This document shows positions 27,435 through 35,504 of a DNA stretch of 64,000 bases, piece after piece. The position numbers and the translations under genes are program-made. The notes beneath the pieces were generated by a model that did not search any database, had not been told where the DNA came from, and worked only from the letters and a program-made list of their open reading frames with translations. Position 1 is the first letter of the stretch; each line of letters opens with the position of its first letter. Source of the DNA: CAVWDI01 sp963753725 (GTDB taxonomy: Bacteria > Chloroflexota > Anaerolineae > Anaerolineales > UBA4823); contig CAVWDI010000010.1 in assembly GCA_963753725.1 (NCBI GenBank), positions 248,001-312,000 of the forward strand. The letters are read 5' to 3'.

Positions 27435-28862
27435 TCAACCCATACCTCCGAAAGAGATGTGCTTTGTTTCCAGGAAAGCTTCCATCCCTTCAATGCCCAA
27501 CTCGCGTCCCCAACCGCTTTCTTTAAAACCGCCAAACGGGCAGTTGCTTGTGGATGGTACACCATCATTGATACCAATTGTTCCTGCCTCAAGCGATTCA
27601 GCTAAGCGCCATGCCCGCTGCAAATTTGTTGTAAAGGCATACGCCGCCAAGCCATACTGGGTGTCATTGGCTTTTGAAATCACCTCAGCTTCGTTATCAA
27701 AAGGCGTGACGGCCGCTATTGGGGCAAAGATTTCCTCATTCATGCAGCCAGCATCCTCAGGTACATCGGCCAGGAGAGTTGGGGTCAAAAAAGTTCCGTT
27801 ATCTCCCCAACGCTGACCGCCGTACACCAGGCGTGCGCCCTGCTTGACAGTATCGGCGATCATATTCAAAGCGCTGTCCAAGGCGGCTTCATCGATCATC
27901 GCTCCAATTTCCACACCCGGTTCAAGACCAGGGCCAACAGTCTGCTGCTGGAGCTTATCATTGAATGCTGCCAGGAATTCTTCATAAATAGGCTGTTCCA
28001 CGTATATGCGATTAGCGGCAATACAAGATTGGCCAGTATTGCGGAATTTAGCCATCAGCGTTCCATCTACAGCGAGATCCAAATCGGCGTCAGCGAATAC
28101 TATCACTGGAGCATTACCGCCTAATTCCAGTGACAGCTTTGTGCAAGTTGCTGCCGCTCCTTCAATAAGTTTCTTCCCAATCAGAGTGGAGCCGGTAAAT
28201 GAAATCTTACGGCAAATGGGATTTTCCAACATTTCGGCAGCAATCTCGGAGGCGTGCCCCAACACAACCTGGAATACGCCCGCAGGTAGTCCAGCAGACT
28301 CTACACATTCAGCGAAGAGCAGGTTGCATAATGGTGTTGCGCTGGCTGGTTTAAGCACGACCGTGCAGCCGGCGGCTAATGCTGGAGCTGCTTTACGTAT
28401 GGAAAGGATCAGCGGGAAATTCCACGGTGAAATGGCTCCTACGACACCCACTGGCGATTTAAGTACGAGATGGCGTTTGCCTGGTGCCTGATGAGGAACC
28501 ACCCGCCCGTAAGCACGCCGGGCTTCTTCCGCAAACCATCGCAAATGGTCGATTGTTCCATTGACCTCTCCTTTACTTTGGGCGAGGGCTTTGCCATTTT
28601 CGCGTGTCATGATGGCAGCAATTTCATCAGCACGCTTGCGGACCTGCTTGGCAATTGCCAATAAGTAATCACCGCGCTGCATACCGGTCAATGAACGCCA
28701 ACCAGGAAATGCTGCATTAGCGTCTTCTAGAGCCTCCCGTACACGGTCTCGACCAATAGTAAACACCTCGGCAAACGCCTCGCCGGTGGCTGGGTCAACG
28801 ACCGGAATCAATGTATCGCTCCTGATCCATTGACCATTTAGATAGAGTGGATATTTTCTCAT
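27435..28862 (-). CDS. Succinate-semialdehyde-dehydrogenase-like ALDH, candidate sulfolactaldehyde dehydrogenase
   Basis: A 475-residue aldehyde dehydrogenase: cofactor loop with FTGSTLIGKKL, general-base Glu in LELGGNAP, catalytic Cys in NTGQSCIAANR, and C-terminal FGGFKESGWGRELG. Closest in style to GabD-type enzymes. From memory, the sulfolactaldehyde dehydrogenase of the Entner-Doudoroff-type sulfoglycolysis of Pseudomonas is also GabD-like. Location between the glycosidase/transaldolase genes and the SuyA/SuyB-like genes supports oxidation of (S)-sulfolactaldehyde to (S)-sulfolactate with NAD(P)+. GAGG precedes the ATG. Confidence 0.8.
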   Translation of the reverse strand: MRKYPLYLNGQWIRSDTLIPVVDPATGEAFAEVFTIGRDRVREALEDANAAFPGWRSLTGMQRGDYLLAIAKQVRKRADEIAAIMTRENGKALAQSKGEVNGTIDHLRWFAEEARRAYGRVVPHQAPGKRHLVLKSPVGVVGAISPWNFPLILSIRKAAPALAAGCTVVLKPASATPLCNLLFAECVESAGLPAGVFQVVLGHASEIAAEMLENPICRKISFTGSTLIGKKLIEGAAATCTKLSLELGGNAPVIVFADADLDLAVDGTLMAKFRNTGQSCIAANRIYVEQPIYEEFLAAFNDKLQQQTVGPGLEPGVEIGAMIDEAALDSALNMIADTVKQGARLVYGGQRWGDNGTFLTPTLLADVPEDAGCMNEEIFAPIAAVTPFDNEAEVISKANDTQYGLAAYAFTTNLQRAWRLAESLEAGTIGINDGVPSTSNCPFGGFKESGWGRELGIEGMEAFLETKHISFGGMG

Positions 28863-28937
28863 GTTTGAATTGCCTCGTTTCGTTATCGAATTAATAAAAT
28901 CTTGATCTATTAGATTTAACCACTAAACCAAATTGGA

Positions 28938-30017
28938 TTACAGCCATTTTGCGCCTATCCGGACCTTTTCCATCCACCAGGTCAGATCTGCCTTCCAATG
29001 TCCGCGGGCATTTTCTCCGACATGCCAGTGGGTGGCTTTGAGAACAATCGCCCAGCCATCCTGAAGGAAGCCGCCTAGCAAACCCAGCGCAAGCTGCGGT
29101 TCCCACCATGTTTCGGAAAAACGTTCGCCGAGCTGGAGTGCTAATCTCTGTTTGTAAAAACTGATAGTATCTTCCTTACTAAATGGCAGCAAAGTTGAAT
29201 TTGTGGCGATTCCTCGACTAAGGTCAACAACCGGTGGTGCAACCGCAGCTAACTGCCAATCCAAAAGAATGAGCTGGGACCTGCCATCCCGCTCCAGTCC
29301 CAAGTTAGCATGACGCCAATCCCCATGAACCAATGTTTGTGGGTAGCGTCTGAGGGCATCACAAAGCGGCGCAGGTGAGTCCAAAAGGTTCAGGATGATT
29401 TCAGCGACATCAGGAGATACAGTCGATTTCAGCATATCCCAGCCTTCTAAGATACGCTTAGGAACCTCATCCGAACCGCGAACTTCCTGCTCTCCGGTGT
29501 GGGGGGAAAACATTTGATAGACATGACACAGATCGCTAAGGCCCATTTCTTGATTCTTTAGTAATGGCGACTCAAAAAACTTGGCATGTAAGGCTGCCAT
29601 CGCCTCCAGCATGAATTCATGATCGGTATGGCTGAAACGAGAATAAGGCAGCAACTTATCGGATACATCGCGCAATAGAATAGCCCAGTTATCGTTGTCT
29701 CGGGCGCAGGCGATTGTTGCGTGGTCAATTTCCGACGGCATCAGGTCCAGCAAACCATGTTCCCACATTGTGACTGACCGGCAGTGGTCATCGTCAGTGG
29801 CGCGCATCAGCCAGTTGTCTTCAAGCGAGATCTGTTTGAGAATTAGCTGAGGCCCCTTGCCCTTATTGATTTCAATCCGTTGCAGGTGACTGCCGGATTT
29901 GTTATATTCGGTGGCAAGAGGGTAAGTGGAGACGGATGTTACTTCCGCCCCCAACAGTTCGCATAAAGTCTCAGTTTCCAACATTGCATTAATGGTGGGA
30001 AATACAAGTTTCTCCAT
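28938..30017 (-). CDS. APH/choline-kinase-type phosphotransferase
   Basis: 359 residues from the ATG at 30017 (GGAG 5 nt upstream, first non-overlapping start). The Brenner motif HGDWRHANLGL and the Mg-binding LLDWQLAAV mark the APH-like kinase fold; PQLILKQI contains the likely ATP-binding Lys. Substrates of such kinases include sugars, choline and amino alcohols. Transaldolase-type sulfoglycolysis needs no kinase for the sulfosugar, so it may phosphorylate the released aglycone (glycerol-like) or a triose. 16 bp after the glycosidase gene. Confidence 0.7.
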   Translation of the reverse strand: MEKLVFPTINAMLETETLCELLGAEVTSVSTYPLATEYNKSGSHLQRIEINKGKGPQLILKQISLEDNWLMRATDDDHCRSVTMWEHGLLDLMPSEIDHATIACARDNDNWAILLRDVSDKLLPYSRFSHTDHEFMLEAMAALHAKFFESPLLKNQEMGLSDLCHVYQMFSPHTGEQEVRGSDEVPKRILEGWDMLKSTVSPDVAEIILNLLDSPAPLCDALRRYPQTLVHGDWRHANLGLERDGRSQLILLDWQLAAVAPPVVDLSRGIATNSTLLPFSKEDTISFYKQRLALQLGERFSETWWEPQLALGLLGGFLQDGWAIVLKATHWHVGENARGHWKADLTWWMEKVRIGAKWL

Positions 30018-30033
30018 AAAGGCTCCGCGCGTA

Positions 30034-31449
30034 TCAGCGCCAATCTCCATTGAACTGCGGTAAATAATCTTCAAATTCCACCAGAAAATCGGCCAAAATT
30101 GCTCGTGCCCTATCGATATCATTCATCATTGGATCTAGCAGAAGCGCTTGTAAAGCGATGTCTTTATTACCATGATAGGAAGCATCCACGACCAGTGAGC
30201 TATAGCTCAACTCGCGGCGGCAAAGTTCAGCAATCCCGTCGGGTAATGGATCCATAACCAGCCCATGGATGCCCATACCGGATACCATACCAGGGACTTC
30301 AACAATTGCGTTTGCCGGCAAATTGGGGATAAGTCCGTTATTAGGCAGATTGAGCTGGTGCATGTATGTATTGAGATTGTCGCTTATTCCTGCGATAATT
30401 TCAGGAATGCCCTCACTGCGCAGCCTACGCAGTTCTTCCACAGATCTCTTGCCAGCAGTGATATCTTTGGCTTGCTGCAGCCGGTCAGCGCGTCGTTTAC
30501 GGTTTCCATCGAAGCTTTGCAGTTCCAGATTATATTTCTCCCATGGCTTGGTGATAGGATCGTGCGTCCAGGGAAGGAATTCGCACAGGTGAGAATCCCC
30601 AGGTGTGGGCATCAAACCGAAAACCTCGAACAGCTCGCGGCTGAGTGGTTCATAATCACGGCGGAAATTTTTCAACCATTTGAGGCGAATCTCCGGATAT
30701 AAATCTTCACCGGTAGCTCTATCGCGGATATCGTAAGCCCATGAAAAGTGATTGATCCCACACGCCTTGAGATCAAGATATTTGTAACCTGCCTTCATCA
30801 CTGGTTCCAAAAAAGGTTTGTTGTGGTAATTGGTATGTAAATTAAAACCTGTTGGAACCTCAACCCCATAACGGTTGGCAAGGATGCCCATTGACAAAGC
30901 ATAACCCCACAAAAGCTGGTGACATAACCCTACAACTTTGACATTGGTGTAACGACTCACAGCCAGAGTCATGCGGATCATCGGGTTTACAAAATTCAGG
31001 TACCACGCTTCAGGACACAACTCTTCCATATCGCGAGCAATATCGATGATTAGCGGCAAATTTCGGGCGGTATGCGCAAAAGCGCCAGGTCCGCTGTTTT
31101 CGGCATACGGCTGCCGTAGTCCGTGCTTCAACGGGATTGCCCAGTCTTTCTCCCACACAGTTTCTCTCGCTCCAACCTGTACTGAAACTATCACAAAGTC
31201 AGCATTGGGAAGCGCTTTACGCCGGTTTGTGGTGTAATTAATCGTGCAATTCGCCCCCCACTCATTGTTGATATATAGTGCCAGGTTGGTCATGATTTCC
31301 AGATTTGGCTCATTGATGTCAACCAGTTGGAGTTCAATACCGTGCAAAGCCTCAGTCCGCAATATTGCCGACAGCGCCTTCAAGCCAAATACTGCGCTTC
31401 CAGCCCCGATGTAGACTACCTTCGGCCGCATTAACCTTGATTTATCCAT
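30034..31449 (-). CDS. GH4-superfamily (GH4/GH188-like) NAD-dependent glycosidase, candidate sulfoquinovosidase
   Basis: 471 residues from the ATG at 31449, chosen because GGAGG lies 6 nt upstream. N-terminal Rossmann loop VVYIGAGSAVFG for NAD+, then ENSGPGAFAHTARNLP, NFVNPMIRM, and VVGLCHQL with the Cys and His that bind the catalytic metal in GH4. These enzymes cleave glycosides by an oxidation-elimination-addition-reduction cycle. Family GH188, related to GH4, was described as NAD-dependent sulfoquinovosidases (recollection). In this operon cleavage of sulfoquinovosyl glycerol is the natural inference; alpha-galacturonidase or alpha-glucosidase is the alternative. Confidence 0.75.
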   Translation of the reverse strand: MDKSRLMRPKVVYIGAGSAVFGLKALSAILRTEALHGIELQLVDINEPNLEIMTNLALYINNEWGANCTINYTTNRRKALPNADFVIVSVQVGARETVWEKDWAIPLKHGLRQPYAENSGPGAFAHTARNLPLIIDIARDMEELCPEAWYLNFVNPMIRMTLAVSRYTNVKVVGLCHQLLWGYALSMGILANRYGVEVPTGFNLHTNYHNKPFLEPVMKAGYKYLDLKACGINHFSWAYDIRDRATGEDLYPEIRLKWLKNFRRDYEPLSRELFEVFGLMPTPGDSHLCEFLPWTHDPITKPWEKYNLELQSFDGNRKRRADRLQQAKDITAGKRSVEELRRLRSEGIPEIIAGISDNLNTYMHQLNLPNNGLIPNLPANAIVEVPGMVSGMGIHGLVMDPLPDGIAELCRRELSYSSLVVDASYHGNKDIALQALLLDPMMNDIDRARAILADFLVEFEDYLPQFNGDWR

Positions 31450-31499
31450 GATTGCCTCCAAAGGCTGCAGCAAGCAGCCCGGGCAGTTTTATCCTCGGG

Positions 31500-32162
31500 T
31501 TACTCATATATGGTTTGATCCCAAAAGCTGGTGAAATTCTTGATGCCGAAGTCAGTGTAGGGATGTTCGAAGGCGGCTTTGTAAACGGCTGATCCAGCAG
31601 TAACAATATCGGCACCTAACACGGCTGCATCTACAATTTGACGAGCATTCCGCACTGCTGCTACTAATACTTGCGTACCGAATCCGTAATTGTCCCGGAT
31701 TGCCACAACATCTTCGATAAAACTACGAACTTCCTCCCCATTAGCTTCCTTCCAACCGATGAATGGAGATACATAAAAGGCACCTGAACGCATCGCCTGC
31801 AGCGCTTGCGCTGCTGAGAAAACCAGGGTGACATTACATCGAATTCCTCGGTTGGCTAACTGCCGTACTGCTTTAAACGCAGGTTCAACACACTGCAGCT
31901 TGATCACAAAATTCGGGCACAACGCGGCCAGTTTTTCCGCTTCCGCAACCATCTCATCAGTGTCCATGATATGCGGGTTGACTTCCACCGAAATCGTCTT
32001 ATCCGTTCTTTCCACCAGCTTTCCAATCTCTTTCACAACTTGCAGGAACGGTTTGCCCGATACCTGCACATGGCGCGGATTGGTCGTGACACCGTCTATA
32101 TCCCACACATCGAGTGCGTAAACAATATCATCAACCAAGGCACTGTCTAAAAAGAATTTCAT
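31500..32162 (-). CDS. Transaldolase-family protein, candidate sulfofructose transaldolase
   Basis: A 220-residue single-domain TIM barrel of the transaldolase/fructose-6-phosphate aldolase group: Asp6 in FLDSAL, DGVTTNPRH, Schiff-base Lys88 in FVIKLQC (usually VKIP), and NVTLVFSAAQALQA. The departure around the Lys (LQC rather than PxT) shows that it is not an ordinary housekeeping transaldolase. In the transaldolase type of sulfoglycolysis this enzyme cleaves 6-deoxy-6-sulfofructose to sulfolactaldehyde and passes dihydroxyacetone to glyceraldehyde-3-phosphate. Here it lies 50 bp before the glycosidase gene. TTAGGAG precedes the ATG. Confidence 0.75.
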   Translation of the reverse strand: MKFFLDSALVDDIVYALDVWDIDGVTTNPRHVQVSGKPFLQVVKEIGKLVERTDKTISVEVNPHIMDTDEMVAEAEKLAALCPNFVIKLQCVEPAFKAVRQLANRGIRCNVTLVFSAAQALQAMRSGAFYVSPFIGWKEANGEEVRSFIEDVVAIRDNYGFGTQVLVAAVRNARQIVDAAVLGADIVTAGSAVYKAAFEHPYTDFGIKNFTSFWDQTIYE

Positions 32163-32204
32163 TGCATGCTCCTAATTTTTTTCATTTTTTTATCTTTTGC
32201 GTGT

Positions 32205-33281
32205 TTAGTTTCGATCCTTTTCGGAAGTTAAATCCATTAATAATGAGTTTGCTTCGTCCGGGTCCAACGTGTCGGTGATGTAAAAAGCAAAACCGCGTCC
32301 GCCAAGTTCTCGCACTATAATTCTCGCATCTTTAGCACTGACATAAAGCTGGCAAAGTTTCCCAGCATCAATAATGCACTTGAGGAGCGGTAACCATGAT
32401 GCAGGTGATTGTTGACCTTCCCCCGGGATCCATTGAATCCCATCCAGACTTCCCAGCAAAAGCAAAATATCCAGATGGTTGATTTGTCCCTTACCATCCA
32501 AGTGGTAGAATGTGTGGTCAATTCTTTCACAACAAGTTATCAAATCCGGAACTACAAATTTCTCAAACATTTCGGGTGAAATCATAGCCGAGAAGTCGCT
32601 TTGCAGCATATAACACCGGCCTGGTGTCCAAATTGGCGCCCAGGGTGTAGTTCCCCGACCAGTTTCTAGGATGATCTCTGAGAGCTCGTCATAATACTGC
32701 AGCCAAATGTTTGTGATCTCATCAGATTTACGCTTGACAATTTCGGGGGAATCATACAATTCCAATAGTAAGGATTGCGAGGTCTGTAATGAAGCCAAAA
32801 TATCCATATTCCCACCCAGGTCCGTAAAGCCAATACATACTCGGTCACCCCAGAAATCAACCGCAGCTTCAGTCAATGCCTTTATTCTCTTCCACCAGAC
32901 ATTATTGAGATCAATACCCTCAGACTCCGCACCGGTTTTTGTTGGGTCTGCATGTTCGAACCAGATAGTCTCAGTTTCTGGGGAGCAGTGTAGATCAGCT
33001 CCAAGGAATGCGGCGACCACCCCTGCGCCGAAGAAAGGCAACCATTTGGGCCAGGCGTCTCCAAATACCTGCCTTTTTTCCAATTGCGCTTGGTAATACT
33101 CTAAAACCTGATCAACTGGTTTTTCCAGCAGAAATTCTCTGCTGAGTTCTTGCGGTTTTCGAATATAAACAGGATTTTCAATCACCACCATGGACCGGTT
33201 CAGCTCCCCCTCCCACCAGGCAGACCAGTCAAAAGCAATCCGTTCCCAATCACCCTCTGTGAAGTGCATTGAATTATTCAT
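32205..33281 (-). CDS. Uroporphyrinogen-decarboxylase-like (UROD/MtaA superfamily) protein
   Basis: A 358-residue TIM-barrel protein with superfamily text: FTDLGGNMDILASLQTSQSLL, WTPGRCYMLQSDFSAMISPEMF, HTFYHLDGKGQINHLDILL and IQWIPGEGQQSP. It lacks the N-terminal Arg pair of true UROD and the zinc-binding pattern of corrinoid methyltransferases is unclear. UROD-like genes appear in many sugar operons of Chloroflexota with no assigned role. Here it sits between the permeases and the transaldolase, and I cannot place it in the pathway. Confidence 0.7.
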   Translation of the reverse strand: MNNSMHFTEGDWERIAFDWSAWWEGELNRSMVVIENPVYIRKPQELSREFLLEKPVDQVLEYYQAQLEKRQVFGDAWPKWLPFFGAGVVAAFLGADLHCSPETETIWFEHADPTKTGAESEGIDLNNVWWKRIKALTEAAVDFWGDRVCIGFTDLGGNMDILASLQTSQSLLLELYDSPEIVKRKSDEITNIWLQYYDELSEIILETGRGTTPWAPIWTPGRCYMLQSDFSAMISPEMFEKFVVPDLITCCERIDHTFYHLDGKGQINHLDILLLLGSLDGIQWIPGEGQQSPASWLPLLKCIIDAGKLCQLYVSAKDARIIVRELGGRGFAFYITDTLDPDEANSLLMDLTSEKDRN

Positions 33282-33353
33282 CTTTATTTGAATCCAGAAA
33301 GTGCGACCTTTAGCACATCAGCCAACTATTCGCAGCTCCGGATTTTCCTAACT

Positions 33354-34406
33354 TTATTTCATACCAGTTGTGGCTATGCCAGTGGTAATATTCCGCTGCA
33401 GGAAGGCAAACACAATCGTTATTGGGAGCAAAGTAAGGACGGTCATCGCCAGAATCAAATGCCATTGAACGTTAAGTTCACCCTGGAAAGAGTTGAGCCC
33501 AACTTGCAAAGTAAACATCTCGTTACGACTGAGCACAATCAGCGGCCATAAAAAGTCGTTCCAGCGCCACATTATTGAAAAAATTGCCAGCACTGCTAGT
33601 GCTGGTCTCGAAAGAGGAAGGATCACCTGCGAGTAGATACGCCATTCGCTCGCTCCATCTATCCGTGCAGCGTCGATTAACTCATCGGGTATGGTCAGCA
33701 TATATTGGCGCAGCAGGATAATCCCAGTTGGAGTTGCTGCTCCTGGAATAATAACTCCTAATAAATTATTGTTCCAACCAACATTGGTTATGACCAGGAA
33801 TACTGGAACGAGAACCACCGAGAGAGGAATCATCAACGTGCCAATCATGAGCAAAAAAATTGCTGTACGGCCACGGAATTTGTATTTTGCCAACGCAAAT
33901 GCCGCCATACTATTAACAAGCAAAGTCAGGAATGTCGCTGTGATGGTAACGAGGACGCTGTTTCGTAAATAACGTGCGAAGTTGAAACTCTCTACTCCTT
34001 CGATGTAATTATCCAGACTGAAAACTACCTTCTCAACCGGTTCTCTATCTTCAATATGAACTTTGATAATTTCCTCAGGTTGTGAGGGATCGATCATCTG
34101 TGCCTCTAAACCGATACGCCGCACTTGTGCTAATCGAACTACAGAACCATCTTCCATCGTGACGTCGAACAAAGGTAGTGGTTCTTCATATCCTTCAACC
34201 ACCAAGGTTTCCTGTTTGTAGGGCAGTAAGCGCGGCGGGAATTTGACCACCTCAGCGGAGGTCTTGAATGATGACAGCACCAGCCAGAGAACAGGGCCAA
34301 ACATTATTATCACTGCCAAGGCCATATATAGATAGGTGATCAAATCTGTGATATGCAGTTTATTTTTGCCGCGTGTCCGAGTAATAAACTCCCAAATTTT
34401 GCTCAT
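33354..34406 (-). CDS. ABC transporter permease, MalG type
   Basis: A 350-residue inner-membrane permease with six helices and the EAA loop DELIDAARIDGASEWRIYSQVILP. Between helix 1 and helix 2 there is a large extracytoplasmic insert (about residues 40-135) containing KFPPRLLPYKQETLVVEGYEEP-like beta-rich text, typical of some sugar permeases. GAGGAG precedes the ATG, and the gene overlaps nothing, starting 4 bp after the MalF-type permease. No ATPase gene is in the operon, so a shared MsmX-like ATPase elsewhere is expected. Confidence 0.85.
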   Translation of the reverse strand: MSKIWEFITRTRGKNKLHITDLITYLYMALAVIIMFGPVLWLVLSSFKTSAEVVKFPPRLLPYKQETLVVEGYEEPLPLFDVTMEDGSVVRLAQVRRIGLEAQMIDPSQPEEIIKVHIEDREPVEKVVFSLDNYIEGVESFNFARYLRNSVLVTITATFLTLLVNSMAAFALAKYKFRGRTAIFLLMIGTLMIPLSVVLVPVFLVITNVGWNNNLLGVIIPGAATPTGIILLRQYMLTIPDELIDAARIDGASEWRIYSQVILPLSRPALAVLAIFSIMWRWNDFLWPLIVLSRNEMFTLQVGLNSFQGELNVQWHLILAMTVLTLLPITIVFAFLQRNITTGIATTGMK

Positions 34407-34409
34407 CTT

Positions 34410-35432
34410 TCAATTCTCCTCTTTGCGGAATAGCAATTGACCCAGGGTGAGTACAACCAGCACCCCGGCCATAAGCAGTGATGCGCTTGCCGCCAACCCA
34501 AATTGTTTGCTAGGGCTAGAGAAACCTTTACTGTAAATGTACTGCACCATGTATAACGTGGCAGTACCCGGACCGCCTCCTGTGAAAGCAAAAACTACAT
34601 CGAAAATCTGCACTGCTCGTATCAAAGACAGTATCAGCACTACGATCAAAGAGGGCATCAGCAGAGGTAAGGTGATACCGAAAAAGGCTTGCCAGCCATT
34701 TGCGCCGTCTATATCTGCAGCTTCGTACAGGTCTGCTGGGATCGCCTGCAGACCAGCCAATAAGATTAAAGTGTAAAAACCCATGAAAGCCCACACGCTG
34801 ATCATGATCACCCAAAATTGAGCCCAGGTTGCATCGACTAGAAAAGGTAATTTGTTATATCCTAACGCAGTAATAATTCCATTGAGCAGACCATTTTCCT
34901 GAAGAATCCATTTCCAGATCAACGCCACTACGATGGGGGAGAGCAAAACGGGGTAGAAAAATACGCTGCGGAAAAAACCACGCCCTCTAATTTTTCGATT
35001 GAGCAGCAGCGCCGTAATGAGTGAAATAACGACCATTAACCCAACCTGGAAGACCACATAGGTGGCCGTGTTAAGTATTGCCCGCCAGAACAGGTCTTCC
35101 CGGCACGTGTTGGGATCTAAAAAGTTAGTGCAATCCAAAAGCTGCTCAAAATTTGTTGTCCCGGTCCAGGGACGCTGGTCCGGGTAAAACTCAGTACCGC
35201 TTGTAAAGGCGTATACAAAGTTGAGCAGCATAGGGAAAACAATAAAGATCCCAAATATGAGCAAATTTGGCAGCACGAACACATAAGGCATCCCACGCAA
35301 ACCAATAAGTCTTTGAAGCGCACCAAAAAAAACATCTACTATATCAATAATGAAAGTGCTGATGGACGAAAATCCATTAGAAAAGAAGCTGCCAATCGAT
35401 CTCCACGCGTTATTTTGCGAATGCGTAGTCAT
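34410..35432 (-). CDS. ABC transporter permease, MalF type
   Basis: 340 residues from the ATG at 35432 (GGAG 5 nt upstream; a TTG at 35453 would add 7 residues). The EAA motif is DLYEAADIDGANGWQAFFGITLP, split as EAADIDGANG and FFGITLP. Six helices plus an extracytoplasmic loop with a Cys pair (DCTNFLDPNTCRED) that may form a disulfide. It pairs with the MalG-type permease downstream and the tandem-domain binding protein upstream to import the sugar substrate. Confidence 0.85.
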   Translation of the reverse strand: MTTHSQNNAWRSIGSFFSNGFSSISTFIIDIVDVFFGALQRLIGLRGMPYVFVLPNLLIFGIFIVFPMLLNFVYAFTSGTEFYPDQRPWTGTTNFEQLLDCTNFLDPNTCREDLFWRAILNTATYVVFQVGLMVVISLITALLLNRKIRGRGFFRSVFFYPVLLSPIVVALIWKWILQENGLLNGIITALGYNKLPFLVDATWAQFWVIMISVWAFMGFYTLILLAGLQAIPADLYEAADIDGANGWQAFFGITLPLLMPSLIVVLILSLIRAVQIFDVVFAFTGGGPGTATLYMVQYIYSKGFSSPSKQFGLAASASLLMAGVLVVLTLGQLLFRKEEN

Positions 35433-35450
35433 AGGAACTCCAAAAGATGT

Positions 35451-35488
35451 CAAAAGGGGCGCAGCTCTAGGCTTGAGAACTACGCCCC
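35451..35488 (-). terminator. Attenuator-type hairpin between binding protein and permease genes
   Basis: On the minus strand an imperfect stem (GGGGCG/CGCCCC plus five further pairs, two mismatches) is followed by TTTT, 16 bp after the binding-protein stop and just before the permease start. Such leaky terminators keep binding protein in excess over permeases. Confidence 0.6.
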
Positions 35489-35504
35489 ATATATTTAATT
35501 GTCG

